NCBI GenBank assembly: GCA_002104985.1
Contig: MCGO01000013.1
Location: forward strand, 310,001 to 374,000
Source of the DNA: Rhizoclosmatium globosum
Lineage: Eukaryota; Chytridiomycota; Chytridiomycetes; Chytridiales; Chytriomycetaceae
Reading direction: 5' to 3'
Length of the DNA stretch: 64,000 nucleotides
Shown: piece after piece, positions 11,758-24,600 of the stretch
How positions within the stretch are numbered: position 1 is the first letter of the stretch
Layout: every line of letters starts with the position of its first letter
Notes under the pieces: generated by a model
Told to the model about the DNA's origin: nothing
Database searches by the model: none
What the model saw: the letters and a program-made list of their open reading frames with translations, nothing else
Program-made: the position numbers and the translations under genes

Positions 11758-13289
11758 CTATTTTATATTAATAGAGGACAAATATTCTTTCCACCCCGTT
11801 TCTTTGATTTGCCTATACAATTCCACATATTGCGATGAAATGCTTCGTTCAAAGTCATTCAGTCGAATGATTTCCGTTTTGGGGAATCTTGGAATCAAGC
11901 ACTAAACGCAGATCAGGTCCAAACATGTTCAAAGCCAAACTTACAAAAGGTGTGGTGCTAGTTTCCCATATCCAATTTGTTTCAACGCCAGTAGAATCAC
12001 AGCAGCATACTCATACGTCATAAATTCCTCTCCTTACTTCCATGCTTATTTTTCAACACAGATCCATTCCACCACAGCGGTTTGGCGTATTCATCAGTAT
12101 GATATAATCCACCACAAATAACGTCGCCTTCTCTTTTTTGTATCCAACCGTGCCGCCATATTGTTTCGATGCAAATGCGAAAGGAATCGTAAAACGTCCC
12201 ACGCGAACCACTAAATATGGTATGTGTCAGTAAAAAGACCATATAAAACACTTACAAATGATTCTTTGTCTCCATGTATTTCGTCATAAAGATATTTCGT
12301 TCAGGATGAGAATTCATTTTGCACACCAATAGAAGACCATGTAGAACACCCGGTCGAGCCTTATCCCGACCACAACTCCGGATTCCATTTCATGACTACT
12401 CTTGCGATTCATATATCGCAACGTCTTTACAAAATTTGTTGGATGACGAGTAACGTTTCGAAACCACTTCGCATCCCCTCTTCCGATAGTTCTATCAGGA
12501 TAAAATAGCTGACCGTATTGCTTAAATATTTTCGAGTCGGTAAGGAGGCGGACGGGTCTTGAAAAAATAATGCATCGCATCAACGAATATTACACGTCTG
12601 TTCAAACAACGTTACTCATCAATCGTCAACAAACATCGTCGTCTACCTAAATTTGGAAGCCAGTATAGCAAATGGCTTAATTGCCCATCCAACAATCTTG
12701 GTTCCTTCCTCGCCATAAAATCCAGAACATTGATGACAGTACATTCCTTATAGACTTCAAAACGTCAATCATGTCTGTACTCAAGTCTCCTGGCCCCGCA
12801 TGATGTACTTCAATTGGGAGCGAGCAATTCAGGACATTCCTCAACGAGAGGATCGCGTGCAAACACAGTTCGAAGTGCCAATGGCCCGTTGTAAAAACCA
12901 GCCGTCGCCTCCTGATTCCCAGGTTGTTTGCATATTTCTTATGCTTTTGAAATGATCAGGAACCCATGGATAAAGGGTGTGAGTGCTTTCTTCGACGATT
13001 GAATGGAGGGTTGTCCTATCAAGTCCAAGTGGGTGGGAGTCGTCTTGTACAGGGCCTGGTACGCAATGCGCAGGACCCGCGCACGCGAAACAAGTTGACC
13101 AAAGTCGGTTCGGTTGTATGTCGATGCGATTGTTGGAAGTGCGGTCCAAACACACGAAGGGAAGCCGCTGTTGCGTTGAAGGGGCCGTGGTTTCGGAGGG
13201 ATCCGCCAAACTCGTTTCTGGTTTGGTTTTGTGTTGGTTTTTGATGAAGGAGAATGTGGGGCCTGACCTATTAAGCCCTGTTTCCCCAT
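11758..13289 (-). CDS. GT71-family alpha-mannosyltransferase (Mnn1-like)
   Basis: Golgi-type mannosyltransferase family (MNN1/MNN5). Visible in order on the minus strand: GLVFTTGHWHFE, LRNVLNCSLPIEVHHAGPGD (about 12845-12785), IVGWAIKPFAILASKFR, VIFVDA (start of the DxD region that binds GDP-mannose and metal), LLTDSKIFKQYGQLFYPDR, SSHEMESGVVV, and a C-terminal block with PLWWNGSVLKNK. These follow the family order closely. Frames change several times (near 12700, 12590, 12360, 12020), so the product must be pieced together. The start is uncertain and no clear N-terminal membrane anchor is visible in the chosen exon. The stop lies 4 bp from the stop of S28 copy 3, a tail-to-tail pair. Role inferred: outer-chain or O-linked mannosylation of cell-surface proteins. 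Confidence 0.72.
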
Positions 13290-13516
13290 TCAGAAAGTCC
13301 AGAAGCTGAACTTGAAGGAGAGCGTTGCTAACGGCCGGTTCTGAACCTTCGATAGGTATTTATCAGTAGTATCGTAGCTAGGAATGATCCAGCTGCGAGA
13401 GAAGGGATCGCACTCGGCGGGGAAGTTTCATTATTGGTGTCAATCAAAAAACAAACAAAGAAATAACATTAATGGCCTTGAAGAGTAATTGCATGCTGTT
13501 ATGCAGCATTGGTTAA

Positions 13517-14686
13517 TTAAGATAGATGATGAAATGTAACTCTCACATGTGTTATCATTTCCTGCAACCACTTTGGAGCAGCAATCGGACAAGTAGCCTC
13601 GATAATACTGCGAATAGGATACGACTTGGTCTTGGAAATACCAGATGGTCGAAAGATAGGCACCAACTTCTTTGGTGGTTTTTCTGGCGGTGCCGCACCT
13701 CCAGCAGGCGGCTCAAATGATGGATATTTGTTGATGGTATAGCCACAACACGAAGATGGCTTGAACGGATTTGATATTCCGATCCCTTTTCCTTCTTTGG
13801 TGGAGTTTTTGGGGCCGCCTTTGTGTCAGATCCAATCAACCCTGCGAACGTGTTGAAAAAGTCGAGTCTCGCGCTGCTTGAGATGAAAGCTCTTTCTCCG
13901 ACCATTTTCTTTTTACTCTCAGCGCGGTCTTTCTATGACGTGAAATTTTGGTTAACATTTGTTTCTATTTCACACGTCCCCACACTCACCCGTTCGCATG
14001 AAGGACACTGTCATAAGGCTCAGACATTAATCATACGACTTTCCAATTGTTACATTCGCGTAACCATACCCAGTCCCTTCTTGGGAGGTCTCGTCAAAAA
14101 GTTGGGTTTGGATTCCGGTTTCTGCTTTGGAGGTGCTGGCGGAAGTTCGAGATTCTTGCCCTTATTAGGCAAAGGATACTGTTGTTCAATTGTGCCCCAT
14201 TGCGACCCGGATCCTGAACTAGATTGAATCGGTTAGGAACAATGGCTTGATGGGGATCTTCTCAGAAACGTACGGTTTTGGAGGCACAGAGGATGGTTTG
14301 AATGGCATGGTTACGATGTTCTTTTCTTTTTGATGCAATCGATACCTTCGACGCAAGACTACAAGGTCGGTGTACGGCTCATTCTGGTGTTTCCCAAAAT
14401 TAAGCAATGGTACAAAAGATTGAACAGGTGTTCACCTCAAATAATCTGATAAACTGCTTGTCAAAGTAAACGTCTCTTGTGTCATGTCCGCGTTTGTTGG
14501 GTGAAGTTTGAAACTGCTTTCCCTTGACGCGACTCACGAGGGTGTGTTCTAGAATACTGTCAATACAAGAAGCCCATCAACATCAAGCTCACCATTTCTT
14601 TTGCCCGTGTAAGGCTCGTTCGTCGAGATATAAGAGGCTTCGGTAAAAAGACCAATACGGTCCAAGTCAGGACGTTGGGAAGGCAT
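13517..14686 (-). CDS. CFAP96: CFAP96 (C4orf47/UPF0602) homologue, flagellar protein
   Basis: The N-terminus MPSQRPDLDRIGLFTEASYI matches the family opening (DxxRIGLFxExxY). Later exons give YFDKQFIRLFEGE (about 14430-14415), then MPFKPSSVPPKP (about 14310) and a C-terminal block with KLVPIFRPSGISKTKSYP (about 13650), all in the order seen in vertebrate C4orf47. Family knowledge: CFAP96 associates with centrosomes and cilia, and homologues follow flagellated lineages. Introns with GT-AG ends lie near 14535-14595, 14405-14450 and 14230-14270. The middle has frame shifts, so the exact exon chain is not settled. Head-to-tail with TTC27 upstream. Confidence 0.65.
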
Positions 14687-14769
14687 TGTATCCCAGTGGA
14701 GAAAGATAACAATAGAAACAAAGAAATGGTTTGTAAACTTGCAAGAAAACGATTTTAATAAATGAAAGC

Positions 14770-17700
14770 TTATTCAGACGCGGCAGAAAACGAAGCTAAA
14801 ATCTCCTTCAAGTGATCGTGTTCAGGAGTTCCCTCATATGTATCCTTTGTGCGGCTAATGAAAGTTCGCAAAGCCGTTCGTGCCTGGTATCTCCAATCCG
14901 CACATACTGGAACCAAGACTGGACGCTCTGCTTCGTCGGTTGCACCGTCGACAGCTTCACTATCAAGTCTTGGAGCAGATTCAAGAGGACCAAACTCCCT
15001 GTAACCCTCAGCAAGTCGCTCAGTCACATCTGCACCCAACTTGAAGAGCCGTTCATCGTTGTTCAATTCAGGAGCGTGCAAATATACACGGTACGCTTTG
15101 CCAAGGTACTCTAATGCAAGTTTACTGCTCTTGACTTGTGTAGAACTGGGACAAAGGGTGAAGAGCCTAGCACTGCCGCTCATCTTATTCACGACCCCTT
15201 CAAGCAATGTGTTGATTTGCTTGACGTGTGCTCCAGCAGTCAAACCATCAGCACCTTGAATATCATGAACAACAGCGTGGACCAGAATCTGGAGACATCC
15301 CAAATCAACCAAACTTTCAGGGTTCTTGGACAATTCGCAGCGCGTACAGGACTTGATCGGATTTCAAACACCCTCGTCATGGCTCTGACAGACTCCCAAA
15401 CTCTCCAAGATCCAACGAAATGAAGAGGTAGTTGTCCCAAATCTTGGGATTGTCGTGATGCTGTCTCAAAGCTTCCCGCAAAGCGCGCCACGCCTCGCGT
15501 TTCTTGTTCTGCTTGACGTATACATTGGCAAGGTTGGTCCAAGCTTCACCATTGTCGCTGTTAGCAAAACAGTCTTAAGGAAGGCACGTTGAGCAGTGTT
15601 CCAGTCTTCAGCACGAAGAGCGGCACATCCCATCACGAACCAACTGTTCTCAAAGAGTGGGTTGATGGGAGTGCCAAATCGTAGCACTTGACACTTCAAC
15701 GAAATCACCCTTCGGAAATAGTAGGAACCAAGGGATCTCATTGCTCTTGCATAACGCTGATTAGAGATGGACCATGCTTCGTAGTAATGCTTAGAGTCTC
15801 TAGTAATATCTCCAAGAAGACAGTGAAGCTTAGGGGAATCAGGGGTGCTTTCGAGTTGCTTGCGAACGATTTGCTCAGCTTTTGAGTTCTGTTCCAACAT
15901 TTGGTGACAGAGACGACATTGTCCCAGAGTTCAAGCCGTTCAAAGATCTCGAGGGCAGATTTCACGACTCCAATGGAAACGAGTCGGTCGGCAAGTTCAC
16001 TCTGTGATGATGATGATCAGCAAAACGGAATCATGAGAGCATTGAGGATTTAAAAAGATGATGGAAGAGAATGTTGAACAAAGCGGAGGCACTGAAATTG
16101 CGAAAGAGGCAAAAAGATTCAGTGTACTATGGCTGTGCTTTGGTGTTGGCACCACTGTTATGAGAACCCGAAGGCTCGAGAACACGAGGACTTCAACGAC
16201 CCGACATATCCTCGAAATAAAACACTTCAAGGGGAATGAGAACGGGTGAGAAAAGCATGGTTTATAATAACTCTTCATTCCCTTTGACAGGTCCGAAAGA
16301 GCGTTCAATCCAAAGCCCGCACGGTCGTTTAATCGCAATGCCGATTGTGAAAAGAAGACATAAGGAGGGGGAGGGAAAATGGTGACAACCTCAAGTTCCC
16401 ACTTGGAAGGAATGAAAATGCTGTAGATATGGTTCAAACGCTCAGACGGAGTGGAATCTTGCTCGACAGCCATTTGATCCACAATAGCTTGCAATTGAAG
16501 AACAGAACGCTCTGTTGTACGGGATTTGGCCGCCTCAAGTCTGGAGCGAAGAAGAAGACCCATGGTATGAACCATCCAGTTGTTTGGATTCTCCAAAACT
16601 CTCTGAATCGTTCGTAAGTATTGAGTATCGCCATAGCGCGTAACGAAAAGAGAAAACTCACCGAAACGAAAGGTTTCATTTGTTCCGTCGTCAAACCATC
16701 AGTTGGATTCTCATTCTTGATGTTGAGACTATTCAAATACGTAAGAAACCGGTAAATAATATTAGTTCAACATACCACATCGCCAAAAGGATACATTGGT
16801 CGATGATACGAAGGTTTCCACCCTTTGACTCCAAATCAGTGTAGTCAATAGTTTCCAGAAGAGTATCATCGTTCAAAGCCAGTGTCTCAGGCATAGCCGT
16901 AGTTGTTTCAGCAACTGCAGGTTGCTGTCCAGCAGAGGCATGCAAATCCTTGCTCTCAGCAATCACAACCAACTGCGTCACATCAAACGTCTGGAACTTT
17001 GTTCTCTTTCCGAGAGCACCAGTGAGCTTCCATACTAATTGAGTTGCTTTCTGAGCTCGCGTGAACTCGGCCTATTTTTGGTTGAGAAATGTTGGACAGG
17101 GCAAAAAAGAAAAGCAACAAGATCACCAATGCCTTTGCATTTCGTTCGTAATAATGATGAACGAATCCAAGTTCCAAATAAAATCGGGCACGTAATTCTG
17201 CAACGATCCTCAAGTCTTGTTGTTGAGTAAAGTATTCTGATTCAAGCGACTTTTCCACATGCACTGCAGTCTCCAAAATAGACTCGTTCAAGGTGTTGGA
17301 TTGATTGTCGAGAACACGTTGCTGCACGAAAAGAGTACGGAACTTCCACCAAGGGGCGGTTGGGACGGTGGAAAGAGTGTCTGAGTTGTTGACGAGAATC
17401 AGCTTTGCAAGAACCAAGTGGAAAGGCATGGAGCAAGGTGGTAGACGTCTTCTCCGTCTTCTGAGAGAAGCTTCATGGCTGATTTGTTGAGTGCTGGTTG
17501 GCCCTGAATCCAGTGTTTAGCTTTACGGTGAACAATCGTTTGAACAAACTCACATGGCTCTTGATTGATTCTGGCAGCAAATCCAACAGATCGTAGTCTA
17601 AAGCAGGACCAGTCCAGGCTGTCTGCATGAAGGATCCGAGCAAGGCACTTCCAATTTGAACAACGTCAGATTGCTTCGAAGGAGAAGCATCAGGTCCAAG

Positions 17701-17955
17701 GAACTCAGAGATACAGGCGGAGACGTAAGATGGAAGATCTAAGTAGTGGAAGCAGATTCCAGTCAGTTGCTGTAATGATCACCACTGAGAGAGACGTTTA
17801 CCTAAGCTGTCCGATGTGAATGTTGGCTTGAAGAATGAGCTGTTGGTCGTCATTACGGCCTTGAATGGAGCATAGTTGACTTCGTCTTTGGAGTCGGATG
17901 AATTGAGTTGGTGAATTCGCTGCCATTCGTCAGCGGCTGAAGGTTGTTGGGTCAT
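14770..17955 (-). CDS. TTC27/Emw1-like tetratricopeptide repeat protein
   Basis: The N-terminus at 17955 (MTQQPSAADEWQRIHQLNSS) leads into several exons. Diagnostic parts: WWKFRTLFVQQRVLDNQS (about 17350), ARFYLELGFVHHYYE (about 17190), SALEIFERLELWDNVV (about 15960), ISNQRYARAMRSLGSYYFRR (about 15740), NPLFENSWFVMGCAALRAEDW (about 15650) and the TPR-rich NGEAWTNLANVYVKQNKKREAW (about 15530). This order matches human TTC27 and yeast Emw1 (YNL313C), which are linked to cell-wall integrity and assembly of large complexes. The C-terminal exon (14770-15333) is open and helical. Frames change near 15560, 15680, 16000 and 17420; near 15560 one extra A restores the TPR. Confidence 0.72.
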
Positions 17956-18099
17956 GATTGGAAGGGTGGAAAGTGACTGAGGCAAAAAAGAAAACAATGG
18001 ATTTGATATGCATTGAGTGATTCGCTAATTGCAAGTATAGAAGCTTATTCGTTCTTTATTCTCGATAATAATGTGACAATTTGTCGATTGAATCCAAAC

Positions 18100-19696
18100 A
18101 TGCGAAAGCTACCACTTCGTCAATTCCGTCTATTCATTCGACTCTTGGCAGTTATTGCGGTCATCACGCTTTGGTTAAGGCTGGCACTTGGTGTTCCAAC
18201 CATCCTCAAACCATCTAATATCACTGAGGATTCCATCATCAAACCAAACACAACTGTACCTCAAACTACAGCCCCTGAGCAAATACTGCACCAAGTTCTA
18301 CCCCTACCAACAGCATCGAAGAAAGCACTTATCACGGATTCCGTGAATACTGTCTCAAAAATCACAATGTTTGACAACACCCTCCCTAACACCATCAACC
18401 CATACAAAGTATGCAACATGGAAACGTGTGTCAACAAGACGGCGAAACAGTATTCTTCACTCTCAACGAAGCCATGACGCGTCGCCTAAATCACACATAC
18501 ATCCACTGCTGTCTCCATCCCAACACAACCGAATGTAACGCGCAAAACAAATTCGATACGTTATTCTGTGGCTGTTTTTCACCGGAATCTAAACTCCGTT
18601 TTGAAACCATCTCATCCGCGGACGCTGTTAAATTTGAACCGCAACCAACATGGATGATTTCACAATGGCTTCAAACGAAACGCCACCATATCGCTCATTT
18701 TTCATACTCTGTGATTCAGTTCCATTCCATCCAACTACATAAAAAAGAACTCCGTCTCCCGGATCAGTTTGAAACCATCGTGTTCCAGGACGGATCTGAT
18801 ACGTTTAATGTGTTTGAACAGGATATGTGGGATATTATTGCACATGGCGCGAATGTGTCGCAGCTTTTGGATTTCAGGTTCTTGAGGCGGAGTAAGAAGG
18901 ATCCGAATTATGAAAAGTTGATGAATACACCGATGCCTCGGTATTGTTTTCGGAACGTGCATTCCACTATTCGTGGAGATATTTATGCGACAAGTCCTGA
19001 AGGTAAAGTGAAAGTTGTGTAAAAGAGAAATGAAGTTCATGTGAAAACATAGATCTGGACGCCTTCAAACGTGCTGCTTCAGAGGTTCTTGGGATTGATA
19101 CAGGATCAAATCAATCTTCGCCATGTCCTCCAAGAAAAGCAGCAATCGTTATCAGGCAGTCAGGAATGGGGCTCCGAAAAATCACAAACCTCGATAAGGT
19201 CATCAAAGTCCTGAAAAAAGCGACGAACCTACCCCAAATCGATATCGTTGCTCCTTCTGAGAAACATTCTTTAAGGGAACAAGCGGAAATGTTCTCGTCA
19301 TACGGCCTCGTCATCTCATCACACAGTTCACAACTAGCCAACATGATCTTTGCACACACAAACAGCGTCGTAATTGAAGTTGGACCAATCTACAAACGTG
19401 CATTCCGACATTTGGGTGAAATGTCGCGGTTAAAGTACATCAACAGTTTCCGGCATCGGCCGGTAAATGTCCCTGTTGGGATCTCAAAGCAGTTTGATGG
19501 ATTATTAAAGACATGCGATTTCGAGCGGATGATGCATGAGATGCATTTTCGGTGTAACTTGACGGCGGAGGAACACGTTTTGTTGTCGAGAGCAGATTTC
19601 GTTGTTCATTTGAAACGGTTTCGGGATGCTGTTGAAGAAGGGTTGATGCACTTGAATTCTGTTTGTTCTAGTTCGGGAGGTTGGGTACAGAAATAA
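18100..19696 (+). CDS. GT61-family glycosyltransferase, type II membrane protein
   Basis: ATG 18100 gives MRKLPLRQFRLFIRLLAVIA, a short cytosolic tail and one membrane span, as in Golgi glycosyltransferases. Family marks are KRHHIAHFSYSVIQFHSI, CFRNVHSTI, AIVIRQSGMGLRKITN, and EMFSSYGLVISSHSSQLANM with VVIEVGP, the core of GT61 (EOGT/xylosyltransferase-like). One intron (about 19004-19051) joins SPE to DLDAFKRAA. The frame changes near 18425; one added A in an A run rejoins CNME to NVCQQDGE. Divergent from TTC27, with 144 bp between start codons. Donor and acceptor sugars cannot be read. Confidence 0.75.
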
Positions 19697-20085
19697 AAGC
19701 TTGGGTTTGCTGATATTGGTAATAATGATTAACATATCAAGATTGGTAAGCGAAAGAGCGAAAATGTTCACGAGAAAAACACGTTTGGCAAGGCTCGAAG
19801 CTCATTGGTGTTCAAAACGGGAGATGTAGTTGGGAGATGAGACAGAGTTCCAGACCAATCGATGTGCCTTCTTATCAGTATTTATGTTGAAGACGGCATA
19901 TGGATTAGAGGAAAGAAAAAGATACCTGGTGCATCACAATACGTTCAGGCAACACAGATCAAGCCTCGCCAAAGAATCCGGCCCTCAGCCAAGCATTGAC
20001 CCGCGTTCAACCCAAAAAGTGAAGATTACAATGCTTTGCTGTCTCTGAAAAAATTCAACGATCAAGGAAACGTGTGAGCGGAATG
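19697..20085 (+). other. Intergenic stretch, GT61 to bHLH gene
   Basis: About 390 bp of A-rich sequence between the GT61 stop and the bHLH start. A small open frame at 19830-20048 has no recognisable content. It most likely holds the 3' UTR of GT61 and the promoter and leader of the bHLH gene. Confidence 0.4.
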
Positions 20086-21127
20086 CAAGTCTTTTCGAGC
20101 AACGAGTTCACGTTTGAATCCCTACCCATGATGGAATTCCAGGTCAACGGCGAAGGTCAGCAACAAGAACAAGAATCGAATCCGTTCTCCATGGTTCAAT
20201 GGGAGACTGAACTCATGGGTCGCGAGATTCCGTCACAGGATCACCAAGCGGTTCTACAAGACAAACCGGTTCTGGTTCAATGAATTTGGAAGGAAAATAC
20301 AGTTTTGGGGGACGTGGGGCTGTTGGATCCGATAAGGGAAGGGTGATCGTAACCAAGTCCGGACCACCTCGAGTGCACCGATCTCCGCAGCTTCCCTCTT
20401 GTTTTCCAATGGTGAACGAATCAAGAGAGGAGAATGCAGGGAAGGATATCTTGCGTCTCCGCTGCGACAAGTTGATGACGGGCATATGACCAAAGACACG
20501 TCGACAGACGATGACAGGATCCAGACCCGCAGCAAGATGAACACTACCAGGTATATATTCTCCCTCTCCCTTCCTCAGTACATTAGTCACTGTGGATGGT
20601 TAAGGTAAACGATTGAAAAAGGGCACCATCGGAAAATTCTAGAAAGGAGATTTCAAATTTTCTTTCAACTTTTTCTCCAACAAACCAACCAACCAACACA
20701 GAATGAGTCCCCTCTCAACACCAAAGCGACTGCAGCAAGCGCCCGGGTTCAAGAGCCCTTCCTAGGCCCTGAGTCACCGACACCGCGGACGGTCAACCAC
20801 AAGAAGTCGGACCAGCGACGACGAGAGGCCCTGAAGACGTCCTTCTCCCGCCTGCTCGCCGTTATCCCGCAGGCATCGCCCCTGGCCTCGCCAACGACGG
20901 TTGCGGCCCACTCCGCCTCGCCGCCCTCTCTTGCAGACGACGACGACGACGATGCGGACGAGATGCCCGATGGTTCAAAGGCCCCTAACAGAGTCGAGAC
21001 AATGCAGCTTACTATCAAGTACATCCACTCCCTCAAGGAAAAGAACGATGGAATGGACAATCGAATCAACCAGCTTAGAAGGGAACTCGATCTGCTGCGA
21101 AGTGCTGCTTCTCAGAGGGGTCTTTGA
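20086..21127 (+). CDS. bHLH transcription factor with long loop
   Basis: The last exon (20701-21127) encodes NHKKSDQRRREALKTSFSRL (basic region and helix 1), a loop of about 45 residues rich in Ala, Ser and Asp with six consecutive Asp, then PNRVETMQLTIKYIHSLKEK (helix 2) running into a leucine-spaced coiled segment ending at RSAASQRGL. This is a bHLH, perhaps bHLH-Zip, dimer that should bind E-box-type DNA in the nucleus. The position normally held by the E-box-contacting Glu appears to be Asp. Upstream, 20086-20280 encodes a Gln/Glu-rich N-terminus (from MQVFSSNEFTFESLPMM). An intron at about 20550-20700 joins the parts, with at least one frame change in 20280-20540. Confidence 0.7.
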
Positions 21128-21646
21128 ACACAATCATGGAGATTCGGGGATGGTGGTGATGTCAATGTTGACAGCATCTCTCCCTGAAACTATCTTTGTC
21201 GTTGTTGTTCATTGGTCCTTCGATCCCAGATTGCATTATCCTTTTCCTGTTGGTTGCTTCTTTTTCTGCATTTCGCATCTACACTTATTGCTCACCCCCT
21301 ATCTACTACTACATCTACAACTCCGCTGTCGCCCCCCATTATTTTTTTAATTCACTTAATCATTCCTCTCTCCACTCTCTTTCTTCTCTATCACTCCCCT
21401 CTAGCCTTTCCCCTTTCAGGTGCCTTTGTTTCTTGCACCAGGTTTTTCTACTCATCTATAGACGTTCGCCCCCCTTTATACTACTTCTATCAAAGTAATA
21501 CCTCAAATGATTTTTCATGCTTCTTATTCTGTGCCTATGCTTTTGGATGTGTGCATCCCTTGTGTTGAGTGAAGTAAAGGATCATCTACTTATTTGAATC
21601 TATCGTCTTTTTCTTTCTGTCAACGAGAATCTTCATAAATACGTCT
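21128..21646. other. Pyrimidine-rich tail-to-tail intergenic region
   Basis: About 520 bp between the convergent bHLH and Clr2 genes. The plus strand is rich in C and T (21240-21480). Open frames here have low-complexity Ser/Leu/Phe content and no family marks. It most likely holds both 3' UTRs. Confidence 0.45.
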
Positions 21647-24600
21647 TTATGTCATAACGCTGCAACAAAAGGAGTCAATCCACTTCACCAAGGGATACGT
21701 CGGATAATACCGTCCGATTATATCTTTCCCATATACCTCTACTTTACGTCCATACTTCCACAACCCGCTCACACTTCGGAATCCCCGTTCAGTCCTCTTC
21801 CTGTTTCTTTCCGCCTCAGTCCCAATCCCAAATATAATCGGCTCCAACATATTCCCCAATACATTAGCTGGCAACTTGTCAACCTGATGACACAACACCC
21901 CAACAATCTTAATATCACTCCCACCAACGCAACCGCCGCCGGATCTCGAACAACTCTCCCAATCTTGACAATATACCGCTTCCCACTCCTCTGCACCTTC
22001 ACAACTTCCTGAACCTCATCACCTCATCCTCATCATCCCCATCCGCATCATTCCCACCCACAACAACAACCCCATCAACCAGAACATAATCACCAACCCC
22101 CAAAACCTCACTCCCCTTCAAAACCCCAACTCCACCACTATACCCATCCACAATCCTCTCCTTCCCCCGCTCACCTCAACAACCCGTCTCGCAGTAACCA
22201 AAGCCCGCAAATAACACACAACAGCATAATCATACCCATCCTTCACAGCAAACCCTCCACCTCCACTCCCACCCCCTCCGCCAACACAACACGAATCAAC
22301 ATGCCCAGCACCCAACCCCCGTGGAAACAAACTCCCCGGAACACGAACCATCCGCCACGGCGTAACATACACCTCCGGCAACAAAACATCTCCATTCGCT
22401 ATACACAACAAACTGACTTTATAACTCGGGCGGCGGTGAAGTACCCCAATCCCTTGTCCGCCAGCGCCGCTGGGTTTATAGTCAGACGTTGTGCTTACGG
22501 TTTCGACCGTGTCGCTGAAACACGCGGCCGTGGACATGTTTAGGGTGTTTCCGGGGATGGATTCGATGAGGAGTGGGGTTGTCCAGAGGGGGCCGGTGGG
22601 TTGTCCTGTGTATACGGATTTGACGAGGGCGGGCCAGAAGACGTGGTCTTTGTGGATGGGGGAGATGTCGATTGTGAGGGGTGTGTCTGCAGATGAGGAG
22701 GAAGAGGCTGTGGTGGAGGTGGTAGAGGGAAGGTGAGTTTGGTTTGGGTGGGGAATAGGGATGTGATCAAGACTTCGACAAAGACCATGTCGTTTTGTTT
22801 GTAGATTGGGATTGTTGGGGTTCCTTTTGTGAAGATTGTTGGGGCGTTCTTTTTGGATGTGGATGCAGTGGATTGTTTCTTTTTCTTGGCGGCAGCAATG
22901 TCGGGGACTATCAATGGTTTCTTTTGTTTGGCGGATGTGGATTGGGTGGGTTGCAGTTGAGATGACGGGACCTGTATAGGTTGTCCGTGATTTGTGGTGG
23001 CAGATTCTGCTTGGAAGTAGACTGCTGTATGACAACACGTTGCAAAGGCTTCTGCGATTCAGGTTGTGGCGCGATTGGTCGAACCGGCGCTTGCTGAGAA
23101 TTAGACTGAGACACAGATGCTGTGTGTTGAACAGGTTTTACACTAGGCTGGGGCGCGATAGCTCGCTGCAACGGTTGTTGAGGGGATGGCTTCTGTAACG
23201 ATTCAGTGGACGACGAGGGACGTAACAGCGGGTTCGGCACAGTTTTCTGAGAAACAGGATTTGGAATTGCCATGAAAGGTAGCGACGTCGGTGCTTGTGG
23301 ACGTTGTAGTTGAGGCAATCGAGGTGATTCCTCTGAAACCAAGTCCATCGCTGATGAATCCATGGAAGCACAGATGAAGAAGGTTTTGGTGGTGCAGAAA
23401 TGGAAGCTTTTACTGGATGAGGCATAGGAGGAGATGCATTAGATTGTTGCTGTGCTGACTTTGGTGGAATTATTTTTACGGATGAAGCAGATACAAGTGC
23501 CTGTATGATGCGCCAACTTAGAACAGGGTGAAAATAATAAATTCACCTTACCTCTTTGGATGGTCTAGAGAGAGGATTAAACAGTGGCTTCTGAGCAACT
23601 GGACCATTAGTGACTGAGGTTCAGATGCGGAGGCAGCCTCAGGAACGACTGGTTCTGTCGCCATAACTTTGGTCCCTTCTGTCGACTTTGAGACAGTGGC
23701 TTTGACGGGCAACCGTTTTTCCGTTTCAGATTCCACGATGGAGACTGAAATTATGGGCACTGATGCTGAATTAGGTTGGGGATTCTTCGGTTTCGTGCCA
23801 GATGAGATTGTAGGTTCTGGCAAAGACGGAGAAACTGTATCAGATGGTGATTTTTCCAGCACGGGAATGGTTGCTGGTGGAAGAACTGTTGAAATTTGCC
23901 CAAATGGAGCGAAGATTGACACAGACGCCGCATTCATCTTCGAAGTCGTCGATACAGTCTTTGGCGAAGGCTTTGTAATTTTTGCGACAGAAGCTGGGGC
24001 TGAGGATGATCCATTTGATGGAATAGAAACAGTTGGCGCGACAGATTTGGTTGAAACTGCAGTCTTTGTGGTAGCTGAAGCGTGCGGCATTGATTCAGTT
24101 TGAGTTTGAGTTGGCTTCGGCTTTGCTGCAGGAGATGGATTCTTTGAAAGAGTTTTTTCCAAGTTCTCGTTTAGGTTTCTATCTCGAGCCACATTATCCT
24201 CCGAATCCACATCCATCTCATCTTTTCTCGCGCTATCATTGGTATCTTTTTCCTTTGGCGTTTCAGAGTTTGAGGTTGGAGTAACAGAGAGAGTTTCCTT
24301 TTGTTTCTTTGGTGGAGGAGGCATCATGACTGGAGAAACTGAGCGTGAAGTCGCTTCACTCGAGCCAGAGCTTTCCTCCAATTCAACCACTCGTTATCCG
24401 TAACTGACGAGTTGTAGGTTGTTCGCTTTCGCTTCAAGTCCCCGCCAGAACCACTTCCGCCCACCATCGAGCTGCTTCCAATCGCAGGCAGAGTTTGTCT
24501 GCGCAATGAATCGCCTGGTTCGACCGAACCCTTCCTCTTTTCATCTGTCTTTGCCGTTTGAGGAACAGCGAGTTTCGACTTTGGCGTCACGCCTTGTTTC

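Noticed and set aside
22301..23198. Plus-strand open frames opposite the Clr2 linker
   Set aside because: They are shadows of the Pro/Ser/Thr-rich minus-strand linker and have no independent features.
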